Assembly: GCA_050246915.1 (NCBI GenBank)
Contig: JBFWVD010000001.1
Coordinates: forward strand, 62,001 to 126,000
Reading direction: 5' to 3'
Length of the DNA stretch: 64,000 nucleotides
Source: JBFWVD01 sp050246915
GTDB taxonomy: Bacteria; Actinomycetota; Acidimicrobiia; Acidimicrobiales; Ilumatobacteraceae
A program made the translations under genes and the position numbers. The stretch's first letter is position 1; each line of letters opens with the position of its first letter. Below, piece after piece: positions 17,441 to 25,527 of the stretch. The notes under the pieces are model-generated. The model was not told the origin of the DNA. It made no database searches and saw only the letters and a program-made list of their open reading frames with translations.

Positions 17441-18675
17441 CCCGCCTCCGCTACTTCCAAGTTCGGTCCGTCTGCTGTGGGCAGTCGGAGGGTGAACGTC
17501 GATCCCTGGCCTTCGACCGACGTCACCGCGACGGTGCCGCGGTGGTTGTCGGCGACGTGACGGACGATCGAGAGTCCGAGTCCTGTCCCACCGGTCTCGC
17601 GACTGCGCGCCCGGTCGACCCGGTAGAAGCGCTCGAACACCCGATCGAGGTCGCGGGCGGGGATGCCGATGCCATGATCGGTGACCCGGATCTCCACGAG
17701 CCCGCCGGACGACGAGGTCGAGATCTCGACGCTGGTGCCGGGATCGCTGTATCGGACCGCGTTCTCCAACAAGTTGCCCACGGCCGAGACCAACTGGCGA
17801 CGATCACCGGCAACGGCGAGCTTCGGGTGGACCTCGTCGCGATCGATGGTGATGGACCGTTGCTCGGCCAGCTCGCGGACGCGATCGATGGATTCGTTCA
17901 ACACTCGCCGCACCCGTACCGCCGCCGGTCGAGCCTGATCGCCGGTCTCGATCCAACTCAGCTCCATGAGATCGGTGATGAGGTTGCCCACGCGCAACGC
18001 CTCCGACTGGATACGCGCCGCCAGGCGCGCCACCACGTCCGGATCGTCCTCACCACCGAGCGTCTCGGCCAGCAAGGCAATGGCACCGATCGGGGTCTTG
18101 AGCTCATGACTCACGTTGGCCACGAAATCGGTGCGCACGTCTTCGAGCCGCTGTCGTTCGGTGACATCCTCGGCCACCACGAGCGCGCCGCGACCGGCGG
18201 TACCGGGCGCGTCGAAGGGGATGGCCCGGATGTTGAGCGTTCGCCGAGGCGGTCCGTTGAGTTCGATGGTGCGATCGCGAGGATCACCGTTTCGCGCGCC
18301 GTCGGCCAAGGCCTCGATGGCCTCGAACACGATGGCGTCACCGTGATGGGTTCCCGCCATACCTCGAGCCGCGGCGTTGACAGCGACCTGACGACCATCG
18401 GCATCGACGATGACGACGCCCTCGGGCAAACGATCCAGCGCTCGTTGCATCAGCTCGGCCGCCGCGGATGCACGAGCCACGCTCTCCTCGCTGCGCTCGA
18501 GTCCCCGAGCGATGCGTGTCAATGCTCGTTGCGCATCGCCACCACCGCCGAGGCCATCGGTGTCGATCCGATCAGCGAGCAGGTCGATGCGCCCGATCAG
18601 AGCGCGCCGCTGCACGATCGACCAGACGACGACGGCGATGAGAGCCACGAGCAGGGCGGCAACGAGTCCCGCCAT
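17437..18675 (-). CDS. senX3: Sensor histidine kinase (SenX3/PhoR-like)
   Basis: 412 residues. One N-terminal membrane helix (LVAALLVALIAVVVWSIV), a coiled linker, a PAS domain about residues 75-175, then the H-box FVANVSHELKTPIGA with phospho-accepting His190. The ATP-binding domain has an N-box (NLLENAVRYSD), DHGIGIPARDLDRVFERFYRVD and GGTGLGLSIV. There is almost no extracytoplasmic loop, as in mycobacterial SenX3, which takes its signal through PhoU and the Pst transporter rather than by direct phosphate binding. Four-base overlap with the regulator gene; phoU ends five bases upstream. Confidence 0.9.
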   Translation of the reverse strand: MAGLVAALLVALIAVVVWSIVQRRALIGRIDLLADRIDTDGLGGGGDAQRALTRIARGLERSEESVARASAAAELMQRALDRLPEGVVIVDADGRQVAVNAAARGMAGTHHGDAIVFEAIEALADGARNGDPRDRTIELNGPPRRTLNIRAIPFDAPGTAGRGALVVAEDVTERQRLEDVRTDFVANVSHELKTPIGAIALLAETLGGEDDPDVVARLAARIQSEALRVGNLITDLMELSWIETGDQARPAAVRVRRVLNESIDRVRELAEQRSITIDRDEVHPKLAVAGDRRQLVSAVGNLLENAVRYSDPGTSVEISTSSSGGLVEIRVTDHGIGIPARDLDRVFERFYRVDRARSRETGGTGLGLSIVRHVADNHRGTVAVTSVEGQGSTFTLRLPTADGPNLEVAEAG

Positions 18676-18679
18676 GGGT

Positions 18680-19417
18680 CTATTCCTGTGGTGTTTCGTC
18701 AGTCGGGACGTCGATGTTGAGCGACTTCTCCGCCGAGCCCTCGGCGTGCAGCTCGTGCGAGGTCATCTCGCCGGTCACCATGTAGCGCACCCGCTCACCG
18801 ATGTTCACCGCGTGATCGCCGATGCGCTCGTAGAAGCGGCCGATGAGCGCGAGCTGCACGCCGACCTGGAGATCGACACGGCCGGCAGCATGCGATTCGA
18901 AGATGGCCTGGATGAAGTCGGCATGGAGGCGGTCCAGGACGTCATCGATGTCGTTGAGCGCGGCGGCCAAATGCGCGTCGTTCTCCACGTACGCGTCGAT
19001 GGCATAGCGATACAACAGATGGGCCTGTTCGCCCATCCGACTGATGAGGCCGCGCAGCTTTGGGTCGAGGTCATGGCCATACATGCGCCGCGAGCCCTTG
19101 CAGATGTTCACGACCAGATCGCCCGATCGCTCGATCTCACTCGTCATGCGGATGGCGGTGATGATGCCGCGCAAATCCGATGCCATGGGCTGCTGGAGCG
19201 CGAGAACGTTGTAGCAGCGGTCCTCCAACGCCAACGCCCGCACATTCAGATCAGCATCCGACGCGATGAGCAGATCAGCGCCTTCCAGATCGCCGTCGAG
19301 CAGGATCGAGGTCCCTCGGGGAATCGCTTCGATCACCGAACCCCCGAGCCGGACGATCTCGCCCTTGATCTCCTCGAGCTGCTGATGGAACGACCGTCGT
19401 GCTTCTTGCCCGCTCAT
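18680..19417 (-). CDS. phoU: Phosphate transport regulator PhoU
   Basis: 245 residues forming the two PhoU repeats of three helices each. Signature segments are FHQQLEEIKGEIVRLGG, a first E/DxxxD metal cluster (DADLNVRALALEDRC) and a second near DDVLDRLHADFIQ, plus RIGDHAVNIGERVRYMVTG. PhoU couples Pst transport state to the histidine kinase and restrains phosphate uptake. Its ATG overlaps the pstB stop (ATGA, 19417-19414), so it is co-translated with the transporter. Confidence 0.93.
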   Translation of the reverse strand: MSGQEARRSFHQQLEEIKGEIVRLGGSVIEAIPRGTSILLDGDLEGADLLIASDADLNVRALALEDRCYNVLALQQPMASDLRGIITAIRMTSEIERSGDLVVNICKGSRRMYGHDLDPKLRGLISRMGEQAHLLYRYAIDAYVENDAHLAAALNDIDDVLDRLHADFIQAIFESHAAGRVDLQVGVQLALIGRFYERIGDHAVNIGERVRYMVTGEMTSHELHAEGSAEKSLNIDVPTDETPQE

Positions 19418-20286
19418 CCGAACCGTCCAGTCACATAGTCCTCGGTCCGCTTGTCGGCCGGGTTGGAGAAGATCTTCTCCGTCCGATCGAACTCCACCAG
19501 CACGCCGGTGCGGGTGTCGGTCGTCGCCGACACCTCGGCGGTGAAGAACGCGGTGCGGTCACTGACGCGCGCCGCCTGTTGCATGTTGTGGGTCACGATC
19601 ACGATCGTGTACTCGCCCTTGATCTCCTGCATCAGATCCTCGATGCGGGCCGTGGCGATGGGGTCGAGCGCCGAGCACGGCTCGTCCATCAAGATCACGT
19701 CCGGGTCCACCGCCAGCGCTCGGGCGATGCACAAGCGCTGCTGCTGGCCACCGGAGAGCCCCAGACCTGAGTTCTTCAATCGGGACTTGACCTCGTCCCA
19801 CAGCGCAGCCTGGCGCAGCGACTTCTCCACGATGACGTCGAGCTCAGACTTCTTGGTGATCCCGGCGATGCGCGGGCCGAAGGCCACGTTGTCGTAGATG
19901 CTCTTGGGGAACGGGTTCGGCTTCTGGAACACCATCCCCACACGACGACGCAACTCGGTGGGGTCGACGTCGGTGGAGTTGATGTCGATGCCGTGGTAGC
20001 GCAGCGTGCCGGCAACACGAGCAGAAGCCACCAGATCGTTCATGCGGTTGAAGCAGCGCAGCACTGTGGTCTTCCCACAGCCCGACGGTCCGATGAACGC
20101 GGTGATCTCGTGCTCGGCGACCGTCAAGGCGACCTCCTTGACCGCCAGATGCGAGCCGTAGGAGACCGAGAGATCGTCGAGCTCGAACACCGCCGCTGTG
20201 CCCGAGCCAGTCGTTGCGGCGGCCTGGGTGTTGGTGGCGACGAGCCGAGGCACACTCGGTGCCGTTCGCGTCTCGATGTCGGTCAT
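19414..20286 (-). CDS. pstB: Phosphate ABC transporter ATPase PstB
   Basis: 290 residues from ATG 20286, chosen over ATG 20319 because GGAGG lies five bases upstream. Walker A GPSGCGKTT, Q-loop VFQKPNPFPKSIYDNVAFGPR (PstB-specific), signature LSGGQQQR, Walker B VILMDEPCSALDP and H-loop VTHNMQQAARVSD. The N-terminal 35 residues are a Thr/Ala-rich extension not usual for PstB. Powers phosphate import through PstCA. Starts 29 bases after pstA ends. Confidence 0.95.
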   Translation of the reverse strand: MTDIETRTAPSVPRLVATNTQAAATTGSGTAAVFELDDLSVSYGSHLAVKEVALTVAEHEITAFIGPSGCGKTTVLRCFNRMNDLVASARVAGTLRYHGIDINSTDVDPTELRRRVGMVFQKPNPFPKSIYDNVAFGPRIAGITKKSELDVIVEKSLRQAALWDEVKSRLKNSGLGLSGGQQQRLCIARALAVDPDVILMDEPCSALDPIATARIEDLMQEIKGEYTIVIVTHNMQQAARVSDRTAFFTAEVSATTDTRTGVLVEFDRTEKIFSNPADKRTEDYVTGRFG

Positions 20287-20315
20287 CTGATCCTCCGGTC
20301 GATGTCCATCGGTCG

Positions 20316-21242
20316 TCATTTGCTGGCCAATCGTGCAGTGATGAAACGGGCGATGAGGGTGAGCCCGAACGCCAGCAGCACCAGCGTGAGCGCCGCCCCG
20401 TAGGCACGCTCCTTGGCTCCGTCGAACGGCTGCGCAGCGTTGGCGTAGATCTGCGCCGAAAGCGTCGTGTTCTGTCCGTGCAACAAGCTCGTGTTGAGCT
20501 TGCGGGTGAGGCCCACGACCACCACGATCGGCGCCGTCTCGCCAGCGGCCCGGGCCACAGCGAGCAAGCAGCCCGACACGACGCCGGGCAACGCGGCCGG
20601 CATCACCACCGTGCAGATGGTGCGGGCTTTGGTGGTGCCGAGCGCCAGCGACGCTTCGCGCAGTGAGTTGGGCACCAGGCGCAGCATCTCTTCGGTCGAG
20701 CGGATGACGATGGGGAGCATGAGGCAGGCCAATGCCAGCGCACCGGCGAAGGCGTTGAACCCGTCGCTGCCGTGCAGCACCCACACGGTGTAGATGAACA
20801 GGCCCATCACGATCGACGGCACACCGGTCATCACGTAGCTCATGAACCGGATGAGGCGAGCAAGCCGCGTGGGACCGGCGTACTCGTTGAGGTAGATCGC
20901 GCCGAAGATGCCGAGCGGAACCGACAGGGCGGTGGCAACGCCTGTGATGGCCAGTGTTCCGAACACCGCCGGCCCGAGTCCAGGGCCGCTCTTGCGGACC
21001 GACGGGATGTCCTCGGTGAGGAAGCTCCACGACAGCACCGATCCGCCCTTGGCCACGACATTGCCGATGACCAACGCGAGGGGGATCATCACCAGCAAGA
21101 CCGCCAGGATCATCAGCCCCGTGGCGATGGCGTCACGGATCTCGCGAGCCCCTCGCGAGCCACGCAGTGCCGTGGCCAGTTCCGCGTTGCTGTCAACCAT
21201 GGTTGACGTGAGGTCGATGGTGGGGACGTTCGAGTTGCTCAT
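20316..21242 (-). CDS. pstA: Phosphate ABC transporter permease PstA
   Basis: 308 residues from ATG 21242, overlapping the pstC stop by four bases. Six membrane helices. The ABC-permease coupling loop is STEEMLRLVPNSLREASLALGTTKARTI, and the PstA-type LNEYAGPTRLARLIRFMSYVMTGVPSIVMGLF segment is clear. Pairs with PstC to form the phosphate channel in the inner membrane. Confidence 0.94.
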   Translation of the reverse strand: MSNSNVPTIDLTSTMVDSNAELATALRGSRGAREIRDAIATGLMILAVLLVMIPLALVIGNVVAKGGSVLSWSFLTEDIPSVRKSGPGLGPAVFGTLAITGVATALSVPLGIFGAIYLNEYAGPTRLARLIRFMSYVMTGVPSIVMGLFIYTVWVLHGSDGFNAFAGALALACLMLPIVIRSTEEMLRLVPNSLREASLALGTTKARTICTVVMPAALPGVVSGCLLAVARAAGETAPIVVVVGLTRKLNTSLLHGQNTTLSAQIYANAAQPFDGAKERAYGAALTLVLLAFGLTLIARFITARLASK

Positions 21243-22222
21243 GCTCCAGCGCTCCGACGGTTGGCCCGGGTGACGATGGCGTTGGCCGAGAGGTTGATGA
21301 CGACGGTGATCACGAACAGCATCACACCCAACCCGATGAGGGCTGCTCGATGCAGCCCTTCGGCCTCGCCCCATTGTCGAGCGATCACGGCCGGCATCGA
21401 GTCCGACGCTGCGAACAACCGAGCAGACACTTGGGGCACCGCACCGCCGATGACGAGGGCAACGGCGATGGTCTCCCCCATCGCTCGACCGAGCCCGAGC
21501 ATGACGGCACCGGTCAGACCGGTGCGACTGTGGGGGAACACCGCACCGCGGATCATCTCCCAACGGGTGGCGCCGAGAGCCAGCGCGCCCTCCTTGTCGC
21601 CGCGAGGAACGGTGGCGAACACCTCACGGGCCAACGAGGACACGATCGGGGTGATCATGATGGCGAGGATGATGCCGGCGGTGAAGATCGTGTACCCACT
21701 TTGCACCGGCCCGGCGAACAGGCGGCCCAGTAGCGGGATGTTGCCCAGTGCGTCGCTGACCGATGTGTACGGACCTTTCAACCTCGGGGCCAGCACGTTG
21801 AAACCCCACAGGCCGAACACCACCGAGGGGATCACCGCCAGCAGATCCATCAGATAGATCGTGGGCTTCTTCAGCCGCTCCGGCGCCACCTCGGTGACGA
21901 ACAACGCGATGCCGATCGACACGGGCACGGCGAGCACCAATGCCACGAGCGAGCTCAGCAACGTCCCGACGATGAAGCCAAGAGCCCCGAAGATCTCCTC
22001 GTTGACCGCCCAACGTCGCTGGGTGAGGAAACCGAGGCCTTCCTCCCGGAACACCGGCCACGCCTCCTTCGTGGTGGAGTACGCGATGAGGGCGAGAACG
22101 AGCAGGACGAACAGACCCGCGCCGGTGGAGACGTAGCGGAACGCGGGATCGGCAATGCGGCGTCTGCCTCGGAGGCTCACGGCGTGATCCGGCCGGGCTT
22201 CGGCGCTGGGCATGGTGGGCAT
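21239..22222 (-). CDS. pstC: Phosphate ABC transporter permease PstC
   Basis: 327 residues from ATG 22222, preceded by TGGAG four to five bases upstream. Six membrane helices after a basic N-terminus. Typical motifs are FVTEVAPERLKKPTIYLMDLLAVIPSVVFGLWG and the coupling loop EVFATVPRGDKEGALALGATRWEMIRGAVFP. Separated from pstS by about 100 bases holding a strong hairpin, which probably lowers pstCAB expression relative to pstS. Confidence 0.94.
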   Translation of the reverse strand: MPTMPSAEARPDHAVSLRGRRRIADPAFRYVSTGAGLFVLLVLALIAYSTTKEAWPVFREEGLGFLTQRRWAVNEEIFGALGFIVGTLLSSLVALVLAVPVSIGIALFVTEVAPERLKKPTIYLMDLLAVIPSVVFGLWGFNVLAPRLKGPYTSVSDALGNIPLLGRLFAGPVQSGYTIFTAGIILAIMITPIVSSLAREVFATVPRGDKEGALALGATRWEMIRGAVFPHSRTGLTGAVMLGLGRAMGETIAVALVIGGAVPQVSARLFAASDSMPAVIARQWGEAEGLHRAALIGLGVMLFVITVVINLSANAIVTRANRRSAGA

Positions 22223-22271
22223 TCTGCTCCAGAATCGCAGGGAGTGTGATCGACAGCGAGAGTGATCGAAA

Positions 22272-22296
22272 GGGTGGGGACGATGTGTCCCCACCC
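22272..22296 (-). terminator. Hairpin between pstS and pstC (probable attenuator)
   Basis: Perfect 10-bp stem: GGGTGGGGAC 22272-22281 and GTCCCCACCC 22287-22296 with a 5-base loop. No clear U-tract follows on the minus strand, so partial termination or mRNA-end protection of pstS is the likely role. In many pst operons the binding protein is made in excess over the permease. Confidence 0.7.
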
Positions 22297-22325
22297 CAGG
22301 GTGTTCAGTGTTCGAGTTCGTCAGC

Positions 22326-23480
22326 TCACGCCGGGATGACGATGGCGTCGAGCTGGGCGAGCGCCTGCTTGTCGAGATCAGCCGGGAGCGGGGCGTAGTC
22401 GATGTCCTCGGCCATGTCCTGACCGTCGGTCAGCATGAACTCGACGAACGCCTTGACCGCCTCGCCCTTGGCCTTGTCGGTCTGGTTCTTGTAGACGATG
22501 ATCCAGGTCTGCGCAGCGATCGGATACGCGGCGTCGCCCTCGGCCCATCCAGCGAAGAAGGTCAGATCAGCATTGATCTTGGCGCCAGCCGCCGCAGCCG
22601 ATGCGGCTTCGAGCGTGGGCTCCACGAACTTGCCGGCCTTGTTCTTCACTGAGGCGAACTTGAGGCCGGAAGCCTTGGCATCAGAGAGATCCACGTAGCC
22701 GATTGCTCCGTCCGTGGTCTTGATCAAGCTGGCAACGCCGGCGTTGCCCTCGGCACCTTGGGTGTTGGCCGGCCACTCCACCGTCGAGCCCTTGCCCAAC
22801 TTCCACACACCACTTCCCGTGGCGCCCGATGCAGCATCGAGGAACTTGGTGAAGTTCTCCGTGGTGCCCGAGGAGTCGGAGCGGTGCACCACGGCGATGT
22901 TGGTCGACGGGAGCTCTACGTCCGCGTTGTCAGCGGCGATGGCTGCGTCGTCCCACTTGGTGATGGTGCCCGAGAAGATGCCGGCGATGGTGTCGGGGCT
23001 GAGCGAGAGCTCGTCGACGCCGGCGACGTTGAACGACACCGTGATCGGGGCGACAACGGTCGGGAAGTACAGGACGTCGCCGCCCTTGAACTTGGCCTTG
23101 TCCTCCGCCTTGATGACGCCGTCGGTTCCGGCCCAGTCGACCAGCTGGTCGGCGAGGTCCTGACGACCCTTGCCCGACCCGCCGCCGGCGTAGTCGATGG
23201 AGACGCCGGGGTTATCGGCGGTGAACGCGTCGATGACCTCTTCGTAGAAGGCCTTCGGGAAAGTCGCACCGGATGCTCCGAGCTTGGCCGAGAGCTTCTC
23301 GTCCGACTTCGCCGTCGTGGCAGTCGAGGCAGCGGTGGTGGCCGCGCCCGCAGCTGTGGTGGCGGTTGCCGCAGCGGTCGTATCGGACGAGCCACTGGAG
23401 TCGTCGCCGCACGCAGCAGCGATCAATGAGAGGGTGCAAATGCCGGCCAGGACGGTGGCCTTGCGGGAACGTGCGATCAC
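22326..23480 (-). CDS. pstS: Phosphate-binding lipoprotein PstS
   Basis: 384 residues from GTG 23480, with AAGGAG seven bases upstream. Lipoprotein signal: RSRKATVLAGICTLSLIAAAC. An Ala/Thr-rich linker leads into the type II periplasmic-binding fold with the PstS phosphate-site motifs SGATFPKAFYEEV, YAGGGSGKGRQDL (usual form GSGxGxxxF), HRSDSSGTTENFTKFL and GNAGVASLIKTTDGAIGYVDL. Captures phosphate at the cell surface for PstCAB. PHO-box-like repeats lie 75-100 bases upstream. Confidence 0.95.
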   Translation of the reverse strand: MIARSRKATVLAGICTLSLIAAACGDDSSGSSDTTAAATATTAAGAATTAASTATTAKSDEKLSAKLGASGATFPKAFYEEVIDAFTADNPGVSIDYAGGGSGKGRQDLADQLVDWAGTDGVIKAEDKAKFKGGDVLYFPTVVAPITVSFNVAGVDELSLSPDTIAGIFSGTITKWDDAAIAADNADVELPSTNIAVVHRSDSSGTTENFTKFLDAASGATGSGVWKLGKGSTVEWPANTQGAEGNAGVASLIKTTDGAIGYVDLSDAKASGLKFASVKNKAGKFVEPTLEAASAAAAGAKINADLTFFAGWAEGDAAYPIAAQTWIIVYKNQTDKAKGEAVKAFVEFMLTDGQDMAEDIDYAPLPADLDKQALAQLDAIVIPA

Positions 23481-23554
23481 GTTGTTGCTCCTTTGCTGGG
23501 TTGGTTCAGCAGGGCGCAACCTAGGAAGGCGAAGTGAGGCCCAACTGGCCCTCG

Positions 23555-23580
23555 GGTGAACGAGAGGTGAACTGTTCACC
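23555..23580 (-). promoter_or_regulatory. PHO-box-like direct repeats upstream of pstS
   Basis: On the minus strand GTTCACC occurs at 23572-23566 and 23561-23555, exactly 11 bases apart, the spacing and heptamer of actinobacterial PhoP/RegX3 boxes. An opposite-facing GTTCACC at 23574-23580 touches the first copy. Lies 75-100 bases before the pstS GTG. The regulator itself is encoded at the end of the same gene block. Confidence 0.8.
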
Positions 23581-23613
23581 GACACTTGGTGATGACCCTC
23601 ACCCCAGATACTC

Positions 23614-23642
23614 GTTCACCTGTTGTTCACTGGTCGTTGAGC
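23614..23642 (+). promoter_or_regulatory. Second PHO-box-like repeat cluster
   Basis: GTTCACC 23614, GTTCACT 23625 and weaker GTTGAGC 23636 are spaced by 11 bases on the plus strand. The cluster covers the 3' end of the Nudix gene, about 140 bases upstream of pstS. No plus-strand gene follows, so it is best read as a distal part of the pstS regulatory region. Confidence 0.65.
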
Positions 23643-24043
23643 AGGGTGAACGCGCGGAGCAACACCTGGCGTTCACCTTCCTGAGTGACGATCGCCACGG
23701 CGGCATGGTGATCGCACCATCGCAGTTCGTCGACTTCTTCGTTGGGAGCGAACGGATCGGAGGCCAAAGCATCGTGGGCCATCAACCAGAAGCGCACGGT
23801 CTTGGCCCGTCCACGCTGATCGACATAGCTCGTCGAGGGGAGTTCGAGGCCGAGCGGCCCGCGCAGTCCGGTCTCCTCCCACACCTCGCGGACCGCTGTC
23901 ATCTCGTCGGTCTCGCCCGACTCCTGCTTGCCTTTCGGGATGGACCAGTCGTCGTAACGAGGCCGATGCACCAACGCCACCTCGACGCCCGTATCCCCCA
24001 CCCGGTGCACCACCGCACCGGCCGCTCTCACCACTTCGGCCAT
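23627..24043 (-). CDS. Nudix hydrolase, MutT1-like
   Basis: 138 residues from ATG 24043, overlapping the CHAD gene by 16 bases. A perfect Nudix box, G-x5-E-x7-REVWEETGL, lies around residues 35-57, and the N-terminus (VRAAGAVVHR...VALVHRPRYDDWSIPKGK) matches the mycobacterial MutT1 style. Mycobacterial MutT1 adds a C-terminal histidine-phosphatase domain, absent here. Members hydrolyse 8-oxo-dGTP and diadenosine polyphosphates. ppk and mutT1 are neighbours in mycobacteria too, so the context is conserved. Confidence 0.88.
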   Translation of the reverse strand: MAEVVRAAGAVVHRVGDTGVEVALVHRPRYDDWSIPKGKQESGETDEMTAVREVWEETGLRGPLGLELPSTSYVDQRGRAKTVRFWLMAHDALASDPFAPNEEVDELRWCDHHAAVAIVTQEGERQVLLRAFTLLNDQ

Positions 24044-25527
24044 TGCTTGGCCACTCGCCGCTGCAGCCGAGCCCACGTGCGGGGCCACCGTTGCGACGCC
24101 ACATCGACCGAGTGGCTCTCGCGCTCGATCACCCGACCGAGCGCAAGAACAGTTGACACCGGTGTATCGGCGGCAGCGGCACGTTGGCGGCACCAACGAT
24201 CGAGATCGAGTCCGTCCACCATGGCACCGATGTGGTCCTGGAGATCGGTGAGGCGACGCACCACCCGTCCAGTGCCGCTCAACGCGTCACCTGCGGCCTC
24301 GAGCGCATAGCGCATCTTCTTGGCAGCCAAGCGGGCCTTGTGCAGATCGGCGATGTCGCCGGTGGCGGCTTGATCCATCGACGCGACGAGCTTCGCCCAC
24401 GACTGCGACGCCAGATCGTCGAGCCTCACGTGCTCGTCGACGACCACCGGCTGCTCAGCGCCCGACAACATGGCAGCGAAACGATCACCGCCGAGCACCT
24501 CCTCGAGACGGGCGAGTAGGCGACGTTCCTCCACGATCTGTTCGTCGATGAGCAACAGCAGCGCGTCGCCGTCGGATCCGCCGATCTCGTGGGCATGATC
24601 GCTGAGCCCGGCGAGCATGACCTGATGGGTGCGCACGTTGCCGAGCTCGCGGCCCACCCATTTCACATCGGCGTGGACGAGATTCCTCCACGCCGGATCG
24701 AGCACCGGAGCGAAGGTCGACAGCGCACTGCGCAAGCGTCGCGCCGCCACCCGAGCCTCATGCACATCGGTCGCATCTCCTTCAGCCACAACGGCGAGAG
24801 CGCGCGAGCGCAGCGTCGCGACGTTGGTGGCGATGGTACGCAGGGCAGCTGCTTGGGTCTTGGCCATCGATGCATCTTCCACGTCTTCGTCCTCCACAGC
24901 AACTTCCTGATCGATGGGCGCGACATGCCACGGATCGGCGTCGATCCAGCCCTGTTCCTCCAAGCGACGACGCGCGACCTTGATGGCCACCGCAGGCGCC
25001 ATGGGTGCGGGCGCCAACACCGCGCGCCATGGCGGATCGGCGTCCCAACGCTCGACGCGCACCTCGATCACACAACGCCCACCACCGTCGATCAGATCGG
25101 TCGTTCGCCAGGCGATCGCTGACGCAGCCACCGACTCGAGCTCGGCGGTGCCGAACAACTCGCGGGACGCCACCAAGACCTCATCGGGCAACGACGGCGC
25201 TGCTCCACGGTCGCCCGTGCCGCCGACTGAGCTGTCGCCGGGCGCAGATGCAACGCGCTGACCCGACTCGGCCCACGGTCCCACGACGGTCCATCCGTGC
25301 CGATCAGCCACCACTGCACCACCAGACTTGGTGACCCGACGATCTGCAGTGTCGAACCACACGACGCGATCGACACCCTCGCGTGGCGGTGCGGGCGTCA
25401 TCCATGAGACCACGTCGCGCATGTCAGCCAGTTCGCTCGAATCGCCGGTCCCCTCGCCGGGGACATGATCGGGCGCCAGGGCGAACCTCCGCAGCGCGGG
25501 ATCGACGCTCGAGCGATCGAACATCAC
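24028..25527 (-). CDS. CHAD-domain protein with N-terminal CYTH-like region
   Basis: 499 residues. The C-terminal half (about 220-499) is a CHAD helical domain: conserved His/Arg helices DVHEARVAARRLRSALSTF and DIADLHKARLAAKKMRYALEAAG are the basic polyphosphate-binding surfaces. The N-terminal half resembles a degraded CYTH (triphosphate tunnel) domain (VDRVVWFDTADRRVTKSG, CVIEVRVERWD) but I cannot pick out an ExExK motif. CHAD proteins bind polyphosphate granules. ATG 25527 overlaps the ppk stop by four bases, linking it directly to polyphosphate synthesis. Confidence 0.83.
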   Translation of the reverse strand: MMFDRSSVDPALRRFALAPDHVPGEGTGDSSELADMRDVVSWMTPAPPREGVDRVVWFDTADRRVTKSGGAVVADRHGWTVVGPWAESGQRVASAPGDSSVGGTGDRGAAPSLPDEVLVASRELFGTAELESVAASAIAWRTTDLIDGGGRCVIEVRVERWDADPPWRAVLAPAPMAPAVAIKVARRRLEEQGWIDADPWHVAPIDQEVAVEDEDVEDASMAKTQAAALRTIATNVATLRSRALAVVAEGDATDVHEARVAARRLRSALSTFAPVLDPAWRNLVHADVKWVGRELGNVRTHQVMLAGLSDHAHEIGGSDGDALLLLIDEQIVEERRLLARLEEVLGGDRFAAMLSGAEQPVVVDEHVRLDDLASQSWAKLVASMDQAATGDIADLHKARLAAKKMRYALEAAGDALSGTGRVVRRLTDLQDHIGAMVDGLDLDRWCRQRAAAADTPVSTVLALGRVIERESHSVDVASQRWPRTWARLQRRVAKQWPKW

